Assembly (NCBI RefSeq): GCF_029623395.1
Contig: NZ_JAPYKK010000016.1
Coordinates: 1-64,000 of the forward strand
Origin: Sphingomonas echinoides
Lineage (GTDB): Bacteria; Pseudomonadota; Alphaproteobacteria; Sphingomonadales; Sphingomonadaceae
Direction of reading: 5' to 3'
Length of the DNA: 64,000 bases
Under the pieces are notes generated by a model. The model did not search any database. It had not been told where the DNA came from and saw nothing but the letters and a program-made list of their open reading frames with translations. Of the stretch, positions 63,379 through 64,000 are shown one piece after another. The position numbers and the translations under genes were made by a program. Position 1 is the stretch's first letter; each line of letters opens with the position of its first letter.

Positions 63379-64000
63379 ATGCATCTCAAAGACCTCAAGA
63401 ACAAAAAGCCGGCCGAGCTGGTCGCGATGGCCGAGGAACTCGGCATCGAGAGCGCGTCGACGCTGCGCAAGCAGGACCTGATGTTCGCGATCCTCAAGGT
63501 CCAGGCCGAGCAGGGCGAGCAGATCATGGGGCTCGGCACGATCGAGGTCTTGCCCGACGGCTTCGGCTTCCTGCGCAGCCCCGAGGCGAACTATCTTGCA
63601 GGTCCCGACGACATCTACATTTCGCCCAACCAGGTCCGCAAGTTCGGCCTGCGCACCGGTGACACGGTCGAAGGCGAGATCCGCGGGCCGAAGGACGGCG
63701 AACGCTATTTCGCGCTGGTCCGCCTCACCGCGGTCAATTTCGACGATCCCGATGCGGTCCGTCACCGCGTCAATTTCGACAATCTCACGCCGCTCTATCC
63801 AGAGCAGAAGCTCACGCTCGATCCGTCCGACCCGACCGTCAAGGACAAGTCGGCGCGCGTGATCGACATCATCTCGCCGCAGGGCAAGGGCCAGCGCACG
63901 CTGATCGTCGCACCCCCGCGCGTCGGCAAGACGGTGATGCTCCAGAACATCGCCAAGGCGATCACCGACAACCACCCCGAGGTGTTTCTGATCGTCCTGC
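63379..64000 (+). CDS. rho: Transcription termination factor Rho, C-terminus beyond window
   Basis: Starts [22 protein letters not shown] at 63379; an ATG at 63361 in frame would add 6 residues. Rho_N (about residues 1-43) and the RNA-binding cold-shock-like domain ([22 protein letters not shown]) are present. The ATPase P-loop [11 protein letters not shown] is visible before the window end at about residue 207. The 190 bp between hemJ and rho show no gene. hemE-hemJ-rho is a conserved rightward set beside the origin. Confidence 0.95.
   Translation, partial: MHLKDLKNKKPAELVAMAEELGIESASTLRKQDLMFAILKVQAEQGEQIMGLGTIEVLPDGFGFLRSPEANYLAGPDDIYISPNQVRKFGLRTGDTVEGEIRGPKDGERYFALVRLTAVNFDDPDAVRHRVNFDNLTPLYPEQKLTLDPSDPTVKDKSARVIDIISPQGKGQRTLIVAPPRVGKTVMLQNIAKAITDNHPEVFLIVL

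Noticed and set aside
61359..64000. parS (ParB) site near the origin
   Set aside because: No GTTTCACGTGAAAC-like 16-mer was seen here; the AACACGTT in the dispersed repeats is part of another palindrome.

Overview
The window looks like chromosomal DNA of a sphingomonad-type alphaproteobacterium (Sphingomonadaceae level; genus not determinable). The signs are very high GC, dense short-spaced genes with many 4-bp ATGA/GTGA overlaps, class I lysyl-tRNA synthetase, COQ9, CarD, long-form HPF, MmcB with a GTTC-N7-GTTC LexA box, a RibBX-type RibB, and the gene order dnaQ-coaE-aroE-maf-ppsR / hemE-hemJ-rho around a DnaA-box cluster. I see no prophage, insertion sequence or CRISPR array. Almost all genes are core or house-keeping; both window ends cut a gene.

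Layout. 0-7.2 kb: two GIN-domain (DUF2807) exported proteins, carD, ferredoxin fdxA, an S4 RNA-binding protein and a Suv3-like helicase on the minus strand, then an M23 peptidase on plus. 7.2-12.5 kb: a Uma2 nuclease, then a plus-strand run of lysK, a shikimate-dehydrogenase-like paralog, a histone-deacetylase-family enzyme and an MFS transporter. 12.7-16.9 kb (minus): etfBA, sucC, prs. 17-24.7 kb (plus): gltX, a host-attachment-family protein, a small membrane protein, the riboflavin operon ribD-ribE-ribBX-ribH, a GNAT and a cytochrome P450. 25-32.5 kb: an ene-reductase (minus), then EamA transporter, COQ9, feoAB under a Fur-like site, ssb, and a GAF-PAS-HWE kinase convergent with an orphan response regulator. 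32.5-41.1 kb: metX-GNAT-metW (minus), a prephenate dehydrogenase (plus), ftsE-ftsX-ydcF-plsC (minus), a zinc-ribbon membrane protein and a MATE exporter. 41.2-42.8 kb: tRNA-Leu(GAG) and an unrecognised orphan gene. 42.8-49.8 kb: htpG, an IMPase/PAP2 pair, a compact type III polyketide synthase / methyltransferase / flavoprotein operon, msrB. 49.8-57.8 kb: a PBP1 family enzyme, a metallohydrolase, YcgN-like, SCO1, an ankyrin protein, mmcB, a SleB-family hydrolase, DUF1491, a hotdog thioesterase, ptsN, hpf. 57.8-64 kb: the origin neighbourhood.

The most important non-coding element is the predicted chromosomal replication origin at 61.36-61.70 kb. It holds two perfect and at least two one-mismatch DnaA boxes, an AT-richer stretch with a direct repeat, and eight GANTC (CcrM) sites in about 180 bp, between ppsR and hemE. 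This is the same locus as the Caulobacter origin. The best candidate for little-described biology is the type III PKS operon at 46.5-49.3 kb, which resembles alkylresorcinol/alkylquinone phenolic-lipid pathways. Next is the orphan secreted-looking or structural protein beside tRNA-Leu.

The calls rest on reading translated sequence and motifs by eye. No database search, GC-skew or folding calculation was run.
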